From NCBI GenBank assembly GCA_025677835.1, contig JAIXMR010000151.1, forward strand, positions 1-41,419: DNA of 41,419 bases. The letters are read 5' to 3'. Positions 23,136 through 33,515 of this stretch are shown here, piece after piece; position 1 is the first letter of the stretch; each line of letters starts with the position of its first letter. The notes beneath the pieces were generated by a model. That model was not told where the DNA came from. It made no database searches and saw only the letters and a program-made list of their open reading frames with translations. Source of the stretch: Sporodiniella umbellata (Eukaryota > Mucoromycota > Mucoromycetes > Mucorales > Rhizopodaceae). A program made the translations under genes and the position numbers.

Positions 23136-24986
23136 TTAAAAGACCTGTTCATCTGTCTTTCTTTTTTGTCCAGCTCTTGCTTTAGGGCCCCAATTGGGAG
23201 TAGGGTTAACTTGATAACGGACCAAGTTGTCTGATCTGGACTCGGCTATAGCCTTGGGATGTTTTTCAAAGTTTACATCGATAGTGAGTTTTTTACTGAG
23301 GATTGCTCTTGCAGGAGAGTTTTCGGGGATGTTGTCCATCACTACAGGATGTAATTTGACCCAGGCTCTCATGATGTCCCAGATAACAGAAGAGGGTGCA
23401 TCTGTCTTGATTGTCTGACGGCCGCAGTGAGAAGAAGAGACTTGATATCCAGCGTGTAAAATGGCAGAATTTAAAGCCAAAATGGGTATACTGTTACAGC
23501 GAATTGTACCACATAGTCTAGCCAATGTCCAATAGAAGGGTGCTTCTACTTCTTCTTTGATAACGGTCAACATGCCCTTCATACGGACGCTTGTACCGTA
23601 GTTTTCTTCATTATCTTTTACATGTTGAAGCATCTTGGCCACAAAGTCTTCGTTGTGGATCTTTGCCCCCCAAGCAGGCCCACCAATCTGAATTCAATAA
23701 ATAGTGTTAGAAAAGAAACAGCAAAAAAAAAAAAAAACGACTTACATGGTGTGTAGAATTACAATGATCGCACAAGCTGTTCACAGGAGGGCCAGTACCT
23801 GGTGTGTGTCTTTCAGCACCATTGTCTTTATAAGACATTTTGCCAAGATGTTGCACAGCGTAAGCGTGACAACCAGAACATTCATACATAATGGCCATAT
23901 TCTTGGCGGCCTTCTTTACTTCCTGAGGGGAGGTAAACACACGTACAAAGACACGAAGGTAGAAATCGATACTGCAGGAAACAAGAGGTACAATGTAGCG
24001 CTTGTAGCGGCCTGCTGATGTCTGCAACTGTTGTAAAACCAAACGGAGAGCCATTTCATGAGGAAACATACCTTTGAGAGGCATACCACCATACTTGCCA
24101 AAACTGTTTTTGTTTAGGTCAGTACTGCTTATTCTTCAGTACACATATCGATATTTACCATGTTTCGGGATGCATAGAGCCTGTAAGAATGGCAAGATCA
24201 GTACAGGTAACGCATAGCAGCCCACCATCGGCTACGGCCTGTACAGCACCATCAACAAAGGGAGCAGCGCTACCATAGGGATCCAAATCAACCACGTCAA
24301 ACTTTTCGTCTGTACCAACTGTATCGTACATCACACGCATGGCATCGCTATGGTTAGGCTTTACCAAATCCTCTGAAATATTGTTGTATTTTATGTTTCT
24401 TTTAATAGACTCAATAGCATCGGATTCAATATCGTTACAGACCACCTGCTTCAACTTGGGGATTTCTTTAGCATAACGAATCGATCTCAAACCGCTCGCT
24501 CCCAAAGCTTCCAAAATGGTGAAGTTGTTGGTATTTTTGATTTTATCCAAGCTCTAAAAAGGGGAAAAGAAATGTAGGGTGTTACTATCAACCTGCGCTT
24601 CTCTTTTCTACACATTTACGGCTAGTAAAGCTTCTTTTGATTTTTCATCTAAACAATAGATTGTCTAATGAGAAACTGTCTTTTTTTCTGAAAACCAAAA
24701 AAAAAAAAAAAATACCTTTCTTTCTGGACAATTTTTTCTCGATCCGTTCTATTTTTTCGTTGTTGTAGATTTCACTCCAAGTACGAATGGCAGCAATAGA
24801 CATGTCACGATTAAATTGTTGAACAGGGTTGTAAAATACTTCATTGTGCTTAGGAAAAAGAATGGTAGCTTTTCCTTCAGTTACTGCATTATATTGCGTA
24901 ATGTCAATCTCTGATTCTGAAGACATGTTTCTAAAAAGTGTCAAAAAGCGGTGTCTAGAACGAAAAGCGACACTTTTTGTTAACAT
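23136..24986 (-). CDS. TRM1: TRM1, tRNA guanine-26 N2-dimethyltransferase, multi-exon
   Basis: Makes m2,2-G26 in nuclear and mitochondrial tRNAs. The SAM-binding domain reads ILEALGASGLRSIRYAKEIP (about 24480-24530), with the acidic loop NDIESDA and the catalytic motif VDLDPYGSAAPFVD (about 24250-24290). Then come TCTDLAILTG, GKYGGMPLKG and FYLRVFVRVFTSP. A Cys cluster (MYECSGCHAYA; NSLCDHCNSTHH) and IGGPAWGAKIHN complete the C-terminal domain; the end is TPNWGPKARAGQKRKTDEQ, a likely nuclear signal. There are two in-frame starts: 24986 (MLTKSVAFRSRHRFLTLFRN, a presequence-like leader) and 24926 (MSSESEI). Introns lie at about 24550-24710 (a small exon, KSKEALLAVN, appears to sit inside), 24090-24160 and 23690-23745. 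Firm call; the small exon is inferred. Confidence 0.92.
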
Positions 24987-25508
24987 ATCCTTTTTTTTTT
25001 TTTTTCCTTTTCTATTCATATCTTTCAAAGCCACCACCTCTAGAGAGCCCTCTTTTTTTTTTTTTTTTTTTTTTGACAGTGCCAATGTCTTTGGGGTATA
25101 TTATAATGTTTCGCTTAGCCTATTTCAAGTTTGACGGGCTCTATCCAATGTACTGTGAGGGTTTTTCAAGTATGTTTTCTGATTCCTCGAAAATAGAAAG
25201 CTACCTCAGACTTTAGGCTGATGTTTTTCAATTCTGTCAAATTGCTTTATTATAAACGTTTGTACCCAAAATAAGACTGCCAACGCTTTTTTGCTTTTGA
25301 CTCTAAAACTACAGTATAAAACACTCATCCTTTAAAACTGGCTGGTCCCCGTGTTTATTCAGAAAGAGCCAAGTTTGTGCTTGTTATGAGAGCCCAAGTA
25401 AAGTGCAGCCAAAAACATAGCTCGATCGAAAGACAGTCACAACGTTCTGGTTTTGTCGTTTTTTTTTTTTTTCAATTAAATTTCAGGTTGTTGTTTTCTG
25501 TGGCAGAG
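24987..25508. other. Intergenic, divergent promoter of TRM1 and small gene
   Basis: About 520 bp with two long T tracts (15 T near 24991; 22 T near 25052) and no supported ORF. Confidence 0.5.
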
Positions 25509-25862
25509 ATGCGAACCTATGAAGATGCTATACTCGATGAGACAGAGCTACTTGTCGAGAACATAAACAAAGTAAATGCCAAACAGTGGCTTATATAAAA
25601 GAAATTTTTATTTCTATACAAAAAAGCTTATGAGCCTTTTTTATCAATTATACAACTTTTTTGATAGCTCAAAGCATGCATTTCGCAATTAAACGATCGT
25701 GAGATGGTTGAGATGACTGAAAAGCTAAGAAGGGTAGAGAAGGATGCGTCTTTGGTCTGTACCTTCTTTCGTGCTACTGCTTTTAAGCATCTTGAGCCAA
25801 AAAACAATAGTACCACCAACCGGCCTCCGTTCCTAAACCCTCACGATCTTTCCACACAATAA
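25509..25862 (+). CDS. Small 85-residue coiled-coil-like protein, two exons
   Basis: Exon 1 (25509-25571) encodes MRTYEDAILDETELLVENIN-K and exon 2 (25668-25862) begins LKACISQLNDREMVEMTEKL. They join in phase across a 96-nt intron with donor GTAAAT and acceptor TTGATAG. The predicted protein is helical and acidic in the first two thirds, then ends in a Pro/Asn-rich tail (NNSTTNRPPFLNPHDLS). No signal peptide or membrane segment. I cannot name it. Size and heptad-like pattern resemble small DASH/kinetochore or similar coiled-coil subunits (Dad-type), but this is only a guess. The upstream pyrimidine tract ending in TTTCAG (about 25485) leaves room for a further 5' exon. Confidence 0.5.
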
Positions 25863-26045
25863 ATCTATACCTTGAACGCACGTGAAAAAGAAAAAAATTA
25901 ATAGTATTAGTCATAAAATAATCACAATAATAATAAAAAAAAAAAAAACGGATATAGACATAAATATATCCTTCACTAGTGGTATCTTCAAATACCCAGT
26001 TTATTTCTGTCTCTTTTTTTTTTATTTATTATTTATTTTGGCTTG

Positions 26046-27348
26046 ATGTCTCAACCTGTTGACCTAAGAAATGTAAAATATGTTGATGAAGTCAATGACA
26101 ACTTGATATGCTGCATATGCCAAGCTCCGTTTATTAAGCCATCAACGACATCTTGTGGGTAAACTAAGCATACAACTGAAATAAAGAGAAAAAAAAAAAA
26201 AAAAAAAAGAAATCTTATTTGAAACAGACATACATTCTGTCTAGAATGCATAGAACAATCTTTAAAGAACTCTAGCTTCTGCCCTATCGATCGTACTGTT
26301 TTGTACAGAGAGGACATTAAACCGGCAGTGAGAATTATTGAGAACATGGTGAACGAGCTTATAGTGAGATGCCCAGAAGAAGGCTGTGAATTCACAAGCC
26401 AACGCTATTGTATAAACTCCCATGTACAGAGTCAATGTCAGTTCATATTTGCTCGTTGTGAGTTCAAAGAGTGCCAGGAAGAATACCTGAAAAGGGATTT
26501 ACCTTTACACACAGAGCACTGTCAATTCCGACAAATAGAATGTAACATGTGCAAAAAAAAAATGAAGGCACTGGAAAGAGAAGTAAGTGTTGACGTTGGC
26601 TGTTGACAGAAAGGCTTATGTTTGTTTAAAGACACATGGCGATCAATGTGTTTACCAAGAGATAGAGTGTACAGCTTGCGGCACCCGTCGGCCTCGTCTG
26701 GAACATAGAGAGCATATGAACATCTGCAAAGAATACAAGATCCGCTGTACTCACCATGCGTTTGGTTGCGTCTGGAAAGACAAACGAAAGGAACTAGCGA
26801 ACCATCTGAAACAATGCGCCTATGAGCCTATCCAAGCGTATCTGATGTTGGAAAGAGAAGAAAAAGCCAGTTTAAGGGAAGAGTTGAGAGAGATGAAGGA
26901 GGAGAACGCGGTATTAAAAAGGCGATTTGCAGAGAGCGAGAGACGTATGGAGAGAGTGATTGACAACCTGGGCGCTCTGTTTCCTCTTCACTTTTCACAA
27001 AATCTGGAAGGGATGCCAGACGAGCCTTTGATATCCGAAAATACGCGTTTGACTCGCGAGATCGAAATGCTGTCCTCTAAAGTCACAGCAATGGAGCTTC
27101 AACACAACACTGCTTTGATGGCCGAATCGATCCGAACCCAAGAGGAGTTTGCAGGTCTCTGGGCTGCATGGGATCGTCTGAGAGCACAGATGCAATATGC
27201 AGTTGTAGGCCATCGTTTCACATCTGCCGTTTCAAACACGACAGAAACCAATAGAAATCAAAAAGAAACACAAGCCTCTGGAAATTCAGATAACAGGATT
27301 CGTTCCATGTTGGAAGTTTCCAAGTTGAGAGCAGAAACCAAATTATGA
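26046..27348 (+). CDS. TRAF-like RING and zinc-finger protein, three exons
   Basis: Probable E3 ubiquitin ligase. Exons 26046-26158, 26228-26582 and 26632-27348 give 394 residues, with introns of 69 nt (GTAAAC..ACAG) and 49 nt (GTAAGT..AAAG). The RING (about 22-65) reads CCICQAPF, TSCGHTFCLECIEQ and CPIDR; the last ligand is Asp instead of Cys, as in TRAF and LNX RINGs. Two TRAF-type zinc-finger regions follow, with Cys/His spacing such as VRCPEEGCEF, CQFIFARCEFKECQEE, HTEHCQFRQIECNMCKK and CTHHAFGCVWKDKRKELANH. A coiled coil occupies about 225-330 (EEKASLREELREMKEE, ENTRLTREIEMLSSKV). There is no MATH/TRAF-C domain; the tail is low complexity. It may signal or mark substrates; the partner is unknown. 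Confidence 0.85.
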
Positions 27349-27726
27349 TGACGAATAAAAAGGCAGTCTAGCCTTTTCATATACACTTCATTTGTTTGTT
27401 ATTTTCATTGTTTGTTAAAAAAAAAAAAAAAAAAAAAAAAGCCTTCTGATTGGAAGAAAGCCAGCCTAAGGCACCATGAATAGGTAAAGAACACAAAAGG
27501 CGGGGTAAGCATGCCAGTCACTGGTAGGATTGGTGAGGTGGCAGAAAAATCATCTCCTTTTTGAGTGGCAGGTCAGTCGGGATTGGCTGTTTTGTGGGAA
27601 GAACACTGAAAAATGAAGAGATTAGAGCGGGGTAACGAAAACTCTCTTCACTTTCCCATCTTTTTCCATTTCTTCACCAACCACAGCCAACCGGAAATTT
27701 CTTTTTGAACGGTTTTAATTTGTGTA

Positions 27727-27729
<3 letters not shown>

Positions 27730-27759
<30 letters not shown>
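27730..27759. repeat. Poly-T tract, 30 nt
   Basis: Thirty uninterrupted T, the longest homopolymer in the window; 390 bp before the WRKY-like start codon. Confidence 0.95.
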
Positions 27760-27760
<1 letters not shown>

Positions 27761-27955
27761 AAAACCTTAATATTTGACATGCGACAAAATAAAACCTGCC
27801 AATCGTTGACAGAAATAGCTAAATAAAACGAATTGAATCGAACGGGAAAACGAGGTTGACTGCAGTAGAGCGAGTGAATAGAACGGGAAATTGTAAAACA
27901 TGTGACGGCTGAAATAGATTGGATTATGCAGCCTAAAAGAGATTTGGGTGTTTAC

Positions 27956-27985
27956 ACACACACACATATATATATGTGTGTGTGT
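27956..27985. repeat. Perfect 30-nt palindrome of CA, TA and TG repeats
   Basis: The (AC)n-(AT)n-(GT)n order makes each half the exact reverse complement of the other, centred between 27970 and 27971. It could form a hairpin or cruciform 134 bp upstream of the WRKY-like start codon. Confidence 0.9.
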
Positions 27986-28119
27986 ATCAATGCGCGGATC
28001 CTGTGCGTATATAATAAGACCCTATTTGGGTCTCCACTTGTTTTTCTTTTTCTTTATCAACTTGCACTCAAAAGGCGCCAACTGGACTCTTGTTGCCTGT
28101 CTTTGTTCGTGTTGCTATC

Positions 28120-28984
28120 ATGACCGTCCAAACCCCACTTCTCCTGACATCTAAGCTTACACGACCTTTGTGCTATCCTCTCTCTCCACCTTTGACATCT
28201 GCAAAAGATCAAACCAGCCAGTCGTACTCTTTTTCTATCGAACAAGCACTTCAAATCTATGGCTCACAGCCAGAGCTTCTTGGCTTAGTACTGTACAGTA
28301 AATTAGAAGAAGATCGTCGCAAAACAGAAGAAGCCAAATTGCGGCAGAAAGAAATCGAATACATACTTCAAAAACAACAAATCATCTTCTCTCGTCGGCC
28401 TGCACCCACCCTGCCTTCTCCTTTTCTAAAGGATGAATTAGCCACAAAATCTACACTTGATCGCCGTCCATCGACGGCACCCAAAGAAACCGTCTTATAT
28501 CCAGAAAGGTAAGACAGTCTGACTCTGCTTACATGTCCCTGACGCCTTTTTTTCTCTCAGACCCTCTGATCTGAAGCGCAAGATGTCCTTTGATATGCCT
28601 TCTCTCCCTCTTTCTCCTCCACTGGAGATTTCCAAAAAGCGCAAGAGAACTATCCAGGCCATTACAACCATGATAGAAACAAAGGAGTTTCCTTACCGCG
28701 ATGACTACCTGTGGAAAAATAACGGAAACACCACTCATCGAAAATCGGGTCTTCGAAGTGTGTACTATAAATGCTCCAATGGTGCAAAGGTAAACTTGAT
28801 TTTTTTTTTTTTTTTTTTTTTTTTGGCCCTATTTCATATATAAAAAAGTACTCACAGATTCTTTTTCTAGGGTTGCCCGGTGAATAAGACAGTGACTTTT
28901 AAGAAAAAAGGAGAATACCTGATAAAATATAGAGGAGAGCATCTAAAAGAATGTAGCCGTGTTAAGCGTATCACCGATCTTTGA
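28120..28984 (+). CDS. WRKY/GCM1-type zinc-finger protein, three exons
   Basis: Exons 28120-28508, 28561-28789 and 28871-28984 (52-nt and 81-nt introns) give 243 residues. The C-terminal domain (about 180-236) reads DDYLWKNNGNTTHRKSGLR, then SVYYKCSNGAKGCPVNKTV and YRGEHLKEC. This matches the WRKY fold: W-K-x2-G strand, R-x-YYKC, GCPV-x-K and the Y-x-G-x-H end. The zinc ligands would be Cys (YYKC), Cys (GCP), His (GEH) and Cys (KEC), a C-C-H-C set. The plant heptad WRKYGQK is here WKNNGN. A Lys/Arg patch (ISKKRKRT) precedes it and could be a nuclear signal. Upstream lies a helical charged stretch (LEEDRRKTEEAKLRQKEIEY), like a dimerisation helix. It is likely a DNA-binding regulator; the target is unknown. 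Confidence 0.8.
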
Positions 28985-30394
28985 AGGTTTTTTTTTTATG
29001 TTTCTTCTCGATACCCCCCTTCCCCTTTTTTTTTTCTCTCTCCCCTCTTATTTTAGTTGTAAATAGCCATAGCCATAATAATAACAGATAACGAGTAATG
29101 ATGAAATATCAAAAAAAAAAAAAAAAAAAAAATTAGATAGATTTTAGAAAAGATAATTCCCATTAGAAATTAAGATTAGTTTTGATTATTTCGGAAAACA
29201 ATGTATATTTTATTTCTTGTTATATAAGGTCTATTTGTCAAGCCATGTGCATCTTTTAGATACCATTGTTTGTTCACATTTTATCTATTTTTTTTTTTTT
29301 AGAAAAATATGAAATTAATAAGAGAAATTATAAACTGAAAGGAAACCATCTATATTAAATCCACTGATCACATATCGGTTTGAGGTATAGTTTGCACCAT
29401 ATACTGTACACCAAATCCTCGCAATACAGCTGTACGTTTTATAGACGTAGAGTACAAGTATAGTTTTTTTTTTTTCCAATACACTCTTTAGAGCTCAAAC
29501 TGAAATTCTGATCTGACAATTTCCCTTTTACTATCAAAGCATTGCTTTTTCTGTATGACAGAAGTTCCCGTCTTTTTGAAACAAAAAAACGTAATTCGAA
29601 TACGAGTGCCCTTGAGCCAAAGGCACTGTGCAAGAAAGAGGAAGCTTTTATTGACTATACGTTGTCGTTTATATACATATATATATATATATGTGTGTGT
29701 GTGTGTATGTATGTATGTACGTTGATTTGTTCGATTGTCTATTGATGTTTGCTATATATATATATATATTTATAAATTTACAATAGAACTCTCATTAATT
29801 TTAATCGTGAGAAAATAGCTCATTTTCTACCTTTTTTTTTTTTTTTTTTTTTTTTTAACGCCGTTTCTGGCACCTCCGCTCTCAGTTTATCAAATGCATG
29901 AAAACCTTACCCATCTTTTTCAGCTGTTCCGAACACAAGTGACCGAGGAATAAACATTCAGTGTGTTCATCAAATAGAGCCGGCTCGTTGTCTGTCTTTT
30001 GGAACCCAGTTTGTCTTGCTGTCCATGATCTTGTCTCTATTTTACCGTCCATTTATCTATCAAAGTAATCATGGTATCTATCTTACGCAGATTTACATAC
30101 TTGGTGTCAATCGTATCACAGAAAATAAAATAAACAAAAAGCCAAAGAGTCGGTTAAAAAAAAAAGAAAAAAAAGGCTCCTATGAACATTAAACTACCAA
30201 GTATGTCGTAAGCTTTATTAGTCAGGACAGATATCGTATGCTTGTTAAACGTGGTTTGAGATAATCCAAGACAAAGCCGTTACAAATGTTGATACAGGCG
30301 GATCTTTGATGGGCAGAAAGTTTCTGAACATTCTGAAACGTTGAATCCTGGGAGAATATACAGGGTTACGGAAACTTTGTGCTTAATAGGCTAG
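28985..30394. other. Intergenic, no gene seen
   Basis: About 1.4 kb of AT-rich DNA with several homopolymers (21 A near 29110; 23 T near 29833) and TG/TA microsatellites around 29673-29768. No supported ORF or RNA. Confidence 0.45.
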
Positions 30395-30826
30395 TTTAAT
30401 CAAAAAGAGGAGAGGTCTAAATGGTTGCCACACGTCATACAAAAACCAAAACTGGCTGCAACAATTGAAAGTTGTCCAAGCACAATTTACGAGGGCGTTT
30501 ACCTCTTCAACAAAATGCATAAGCTCTTTGGTAAGACTGCCGCTAAAGCAAATGTGGCTTTTCATAGCTTTGGATCAATTACGGGATTTTCTTCTGTCTA
30601 TGACAACCCACCTGCCTGGAAGTTGACTGATTCAGCAACCATGCGCAAATACGTAGAAGTCACACCAATTTTGGTTAGTCATTTTGCTTGGCACTATAGG
30701 TCCTATCTCCACTATAAGAGTCTTTACAACCATTTAATACTCGACCAAAAACGAATGGCTTTGCAACTGCGTTCGTATAATAGAGAGAGAGAGAGAGAGA
30801 GAGAGAGCGATATAAATGTGCTCTAG
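30395..30826 (+). other. Orphan open frame, possible exon or decayed element
   Basis: A stop-free frame of about 143 codons without an ATG until MHKLFGKTAAK (30517). It reads, for example, IESCPSTIYEGVYLFNKM and VEVTPILVSHFAWHYRSYLH, with normal amino-acid mix and no low complexity until it enters an (AG)13 tract and stops. I recognise no family. The missing start suggests a spliced exon or a fragment of a mobile element. Weak support. Confidence 0.3.
30782..30807. repeat. (AG)13 microsatellite
   Basis: Thirteen AG units inside the 3' end of the orphan frame, where it would encode alternating Arg/Glu. Confidence 0.95.
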
Positions 30827-32427
30827 TCAAGCTATTTGCTTTTGTTGAAGTAATGTGTACACTATGTATAAAGGTAGACCCTGTCTCAGTTTGAGGTACG
30901 TGATTTTAAAAAGGTTTGAAACATCAGATCTTTATTTGCTTCAGACTCTTTTTTTCTATTAAAAACCAAAAAAATACTTGATTAATATTCTTAAAGGTAG
31001 TGATGTTAATACACAGCAAGACATTTGCCTTGACGGTCATGTAGCAAACTTGAGCTCTTTTTTTTAGTTCAAAGAGCAAGCCAAATACAGTGATTTTTAA
31101 GCCTGAAACTTGTTTTTTTTTTTTTTTTTTAAAAAAATGGTTTGCTAAGTGATATTCAAAAACAAGTTGATTTCAATTAGTTGCCAACTTTTTTAAGGTG
31201 TAATTATAGTATATCACAAAAACAGTCCTGCAGGTTAGCCTAATCTATTGATTTTCAAGCAACTTTTCATTCTGGACTACTATGCAAACGCTCCAGCTAC
31301 CAACAGATACTGTCTAAAGCAAACCACACAGATGTGTTGATCATTTATATTATACATACAAATAGTTGGGCCCATGGATTCCAAGCATTACACGTGTAAT
31401 ACAAAACAGTTTTGGCACAACTTGAGCTCAGTGCCTTTATACTTGAAGTGAGTTTTTTTTCTCTCTCTCTCTTCTTTACTGACAGTAAAAGTATTTGTTG
31501 TATACATTGTTTTGTGAGTATCAATCAGCCCGTTCAACACAACAAACAACGCCTAATACAGTGTTTTGCAAAAACATAGATACAAAAAGAGTACCCATTT
31601 AAACGAGAATCTTGTTCACAGATTCCCTCGCCTCAAGAAAAAAAAAAAATTCCACGTGCCCAAAGCTAACTAGTGCCTGAGTTGTGATATATCGAGTTGT
31701 ATTACGATTTTTTTTTTAATGTATAAAGTTGTATTGGATCAATTTAATAAAAAGATATGTCATTTTCAGCTATTTTTGCGAATTTTGTAGTGCTTCTTTT
31801 TTTTTTTTTTACAGAGATGGTTTTATTTTTAGTATTGCCGTTACGAGGTATACATTTCAAGTTTGAAAAGCCAATAGCAAATAGAACGTAGATGATCCAT
31901 TGGTTTTAAAGGATGAGATTAGGGTAGCCTTGATATTCTGCATCATACTATTTTTAGCAAGGTGGCTCTTTAGGCAGCATTTACTGTTTGTTAAAAAAAA
32001 AGGGGGCTTGTGGTTCTATTGTGTTGGAAACTACTGCCATGATGTTTGCCCTTTACTATTGAGGTTACTACGGGGTGTGTTTAAGGTCCTAAAAGTAGGT
32101 GGGCTTTAAATTATCGTGAGATGGACCAGCAATGACGCCTCCTTTTTTTTAAAGTGTATCTTGCTTAAAGACTAATTGTTATAAAAAAAAAAAAAAAACA
32201 GGAATTAAATACTATAAACAGTCTACAAATAAAAAGATAGTACTCCTTATTGGTCTTAAAATGCAAAGAGTTTGACCTTTAGTTTGCCTTTCCAGCTGAG
32301 TTTGTTTGTGTGTATGTGTATATGTATGCGCTGGCTGCTTTTTTTTTTTTTTTTGTTTTTTATTATTATTAGTATTGGAGCCATTGATGTCAGCAAAGCT
32401 CAAATATAAAATCAAAAAGCAAGCCAT
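30827..32427. other. Intergenic, no gene seen
   Basis: About 1.6 kb between the orphan frame and the SKP1 gene end. A 69-codon plus-strand frame at 31900-32109 lacks an ATG start and any recognised motif. A/T runs are frequent. Confidence 0.4.
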
Positions 32428-33143
32428 TTATCGATCTTCAGCCCATTCCTAAATGAAGCAATAGACATGTAAGCAAGCAGGCTATCAAAAAAAAAAAAAA
32501 AAAAAAAAAGCGAGCTACGTACATTTTCTTTCTTAATTTGAGCCTCTTCTTCAGGTGTAAAGTCGTTGGGGATATTGAAAGTCCTTCGGATTTCTTCAGC
32601 TGTTTTACCCTTGATCATGTTAGCAACTGTCTTGCAACCGACATCCAAAAGTGGTTTGATATCGAGGTAGTTGGCAGCCTTTGTTCAAGAAAAGAACACG
32701 GTTTAGTATAGACTTGCTTTAAGGTGCTTTGTTTTTCTTACCAAGATGATATCGAACAATGTTTCTTGATCAACCTCCATATACTTTTGATCCCATTCGT
32801 CAATATCCGTGGTTCTTTTTTCCTGTTCATCTTGGATAATAGGATCATCACGGTGATGGGTGCACCATTCAATCACCTATTTAGAATACATGTATCATTC
32901 AATACACTGGGCGGCACTCTATTCTGTTTGTTACCTTTCCTAAAATCTTGGAACTAACGTTAGGAAGGGGAATAGGTGCATCCGAATCTCCAATATCTAT
33001 AGAGACAGTGTAAGGAATCTACAGGCTTGTTGTGTTCTCTTGTAAATACCCTCCAACATATTTTTTATTAAAACTGAGCGTTGTGCAACCTCCTTTTCCA
33101 CCTTAAATTCTTCATTATCAGAACTAGAAAGAATAACACTCAT
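32428..33143 (-). CDS. SKP1: SKP1, SCF ubiquitin ligase adaptor, multi-exon
   Basis: Skp1 bridges cullin-1 and F-box proteins in SCF ligases. Start at 33143 ([20 protein letters not shown]), continuing to VLIKNMLE. Later exons give [19 protein letters not shown] (about 32960-33000), [32 protein letters not shown] and [20 protein letters not shown]. Then come [20 protein letters not shown] and [12 protein letters not shown]. The final exon is only EWAEDR plus the stop at 32428; its intron has donor GTACGT and acceptor TTTAG and contains a run of about 20 A on the plus strand. The family is very conserved and the reading unambiguous. Length is about 160 residues, as usual. The LINE-1-like element ends about 170 bp upstream of its start codon. 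Confidence 0.96.
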
Positions 33144-33515
33144 TTTTGTAAACTATAGCGTTTGGGGGTCTTTTTTTTTTTTGGTTGAGGAAAAAGAAAA
33201 AATATATAAAAAAATAAAAACTAAAGACAGTAGTTTATATCTATCTGGATTTCAATTGATGTGACGTGTATGTCTAGTTATTTTTTTTTTTTTATACAGT
33301 GCTTCCAGCGTCAATTTTTTTTTTTTGTAAAAGAGTTCTTTATTTTAAAATAGAACCCATAGTCACACATCGCGGAGAGGTGGGACTAGGGAATTGCTAT
33401 ATATAATCAAAACAGATGGCCCAATAGCCAGCATTCAATAGATTTTTCTCTTGGTAGAACAGCAATTTACTTTTTGAGCTGAATATTGTTGTAATCTGGT
33501 GTAAAGTTCGTTGTA

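Larger units (their letters stand above)
27349..28119. other. Intergenic with long homopolymers
   Basis: About 770 bp upstream of the WRKY-like gene. It holds about 23 A at 27418-27440, a run of 30 T at 27730-27759 and a CA/TA/TG palindrome at 27956-27985. No ORF is supported. Confidence 0.5.

Noticed and set aside
24987..25085. Extended TRM1 start at 25085
   Set aside because: The added residues are Lys-runs coded by homopolymer A tracts; 24986 and 24926 are better starts.
31900..32109. Plus-strand 69-codon hydrophobic frame
   Set aside because: No ATG start, no splice context that helps and no recognised motif.
33290..33316. Target-site duplication for LINE copy 1
   Set aside because: The bases next to the poly(A) end were not found again near the presumed 5' end; the 5' edge is too uncertain.
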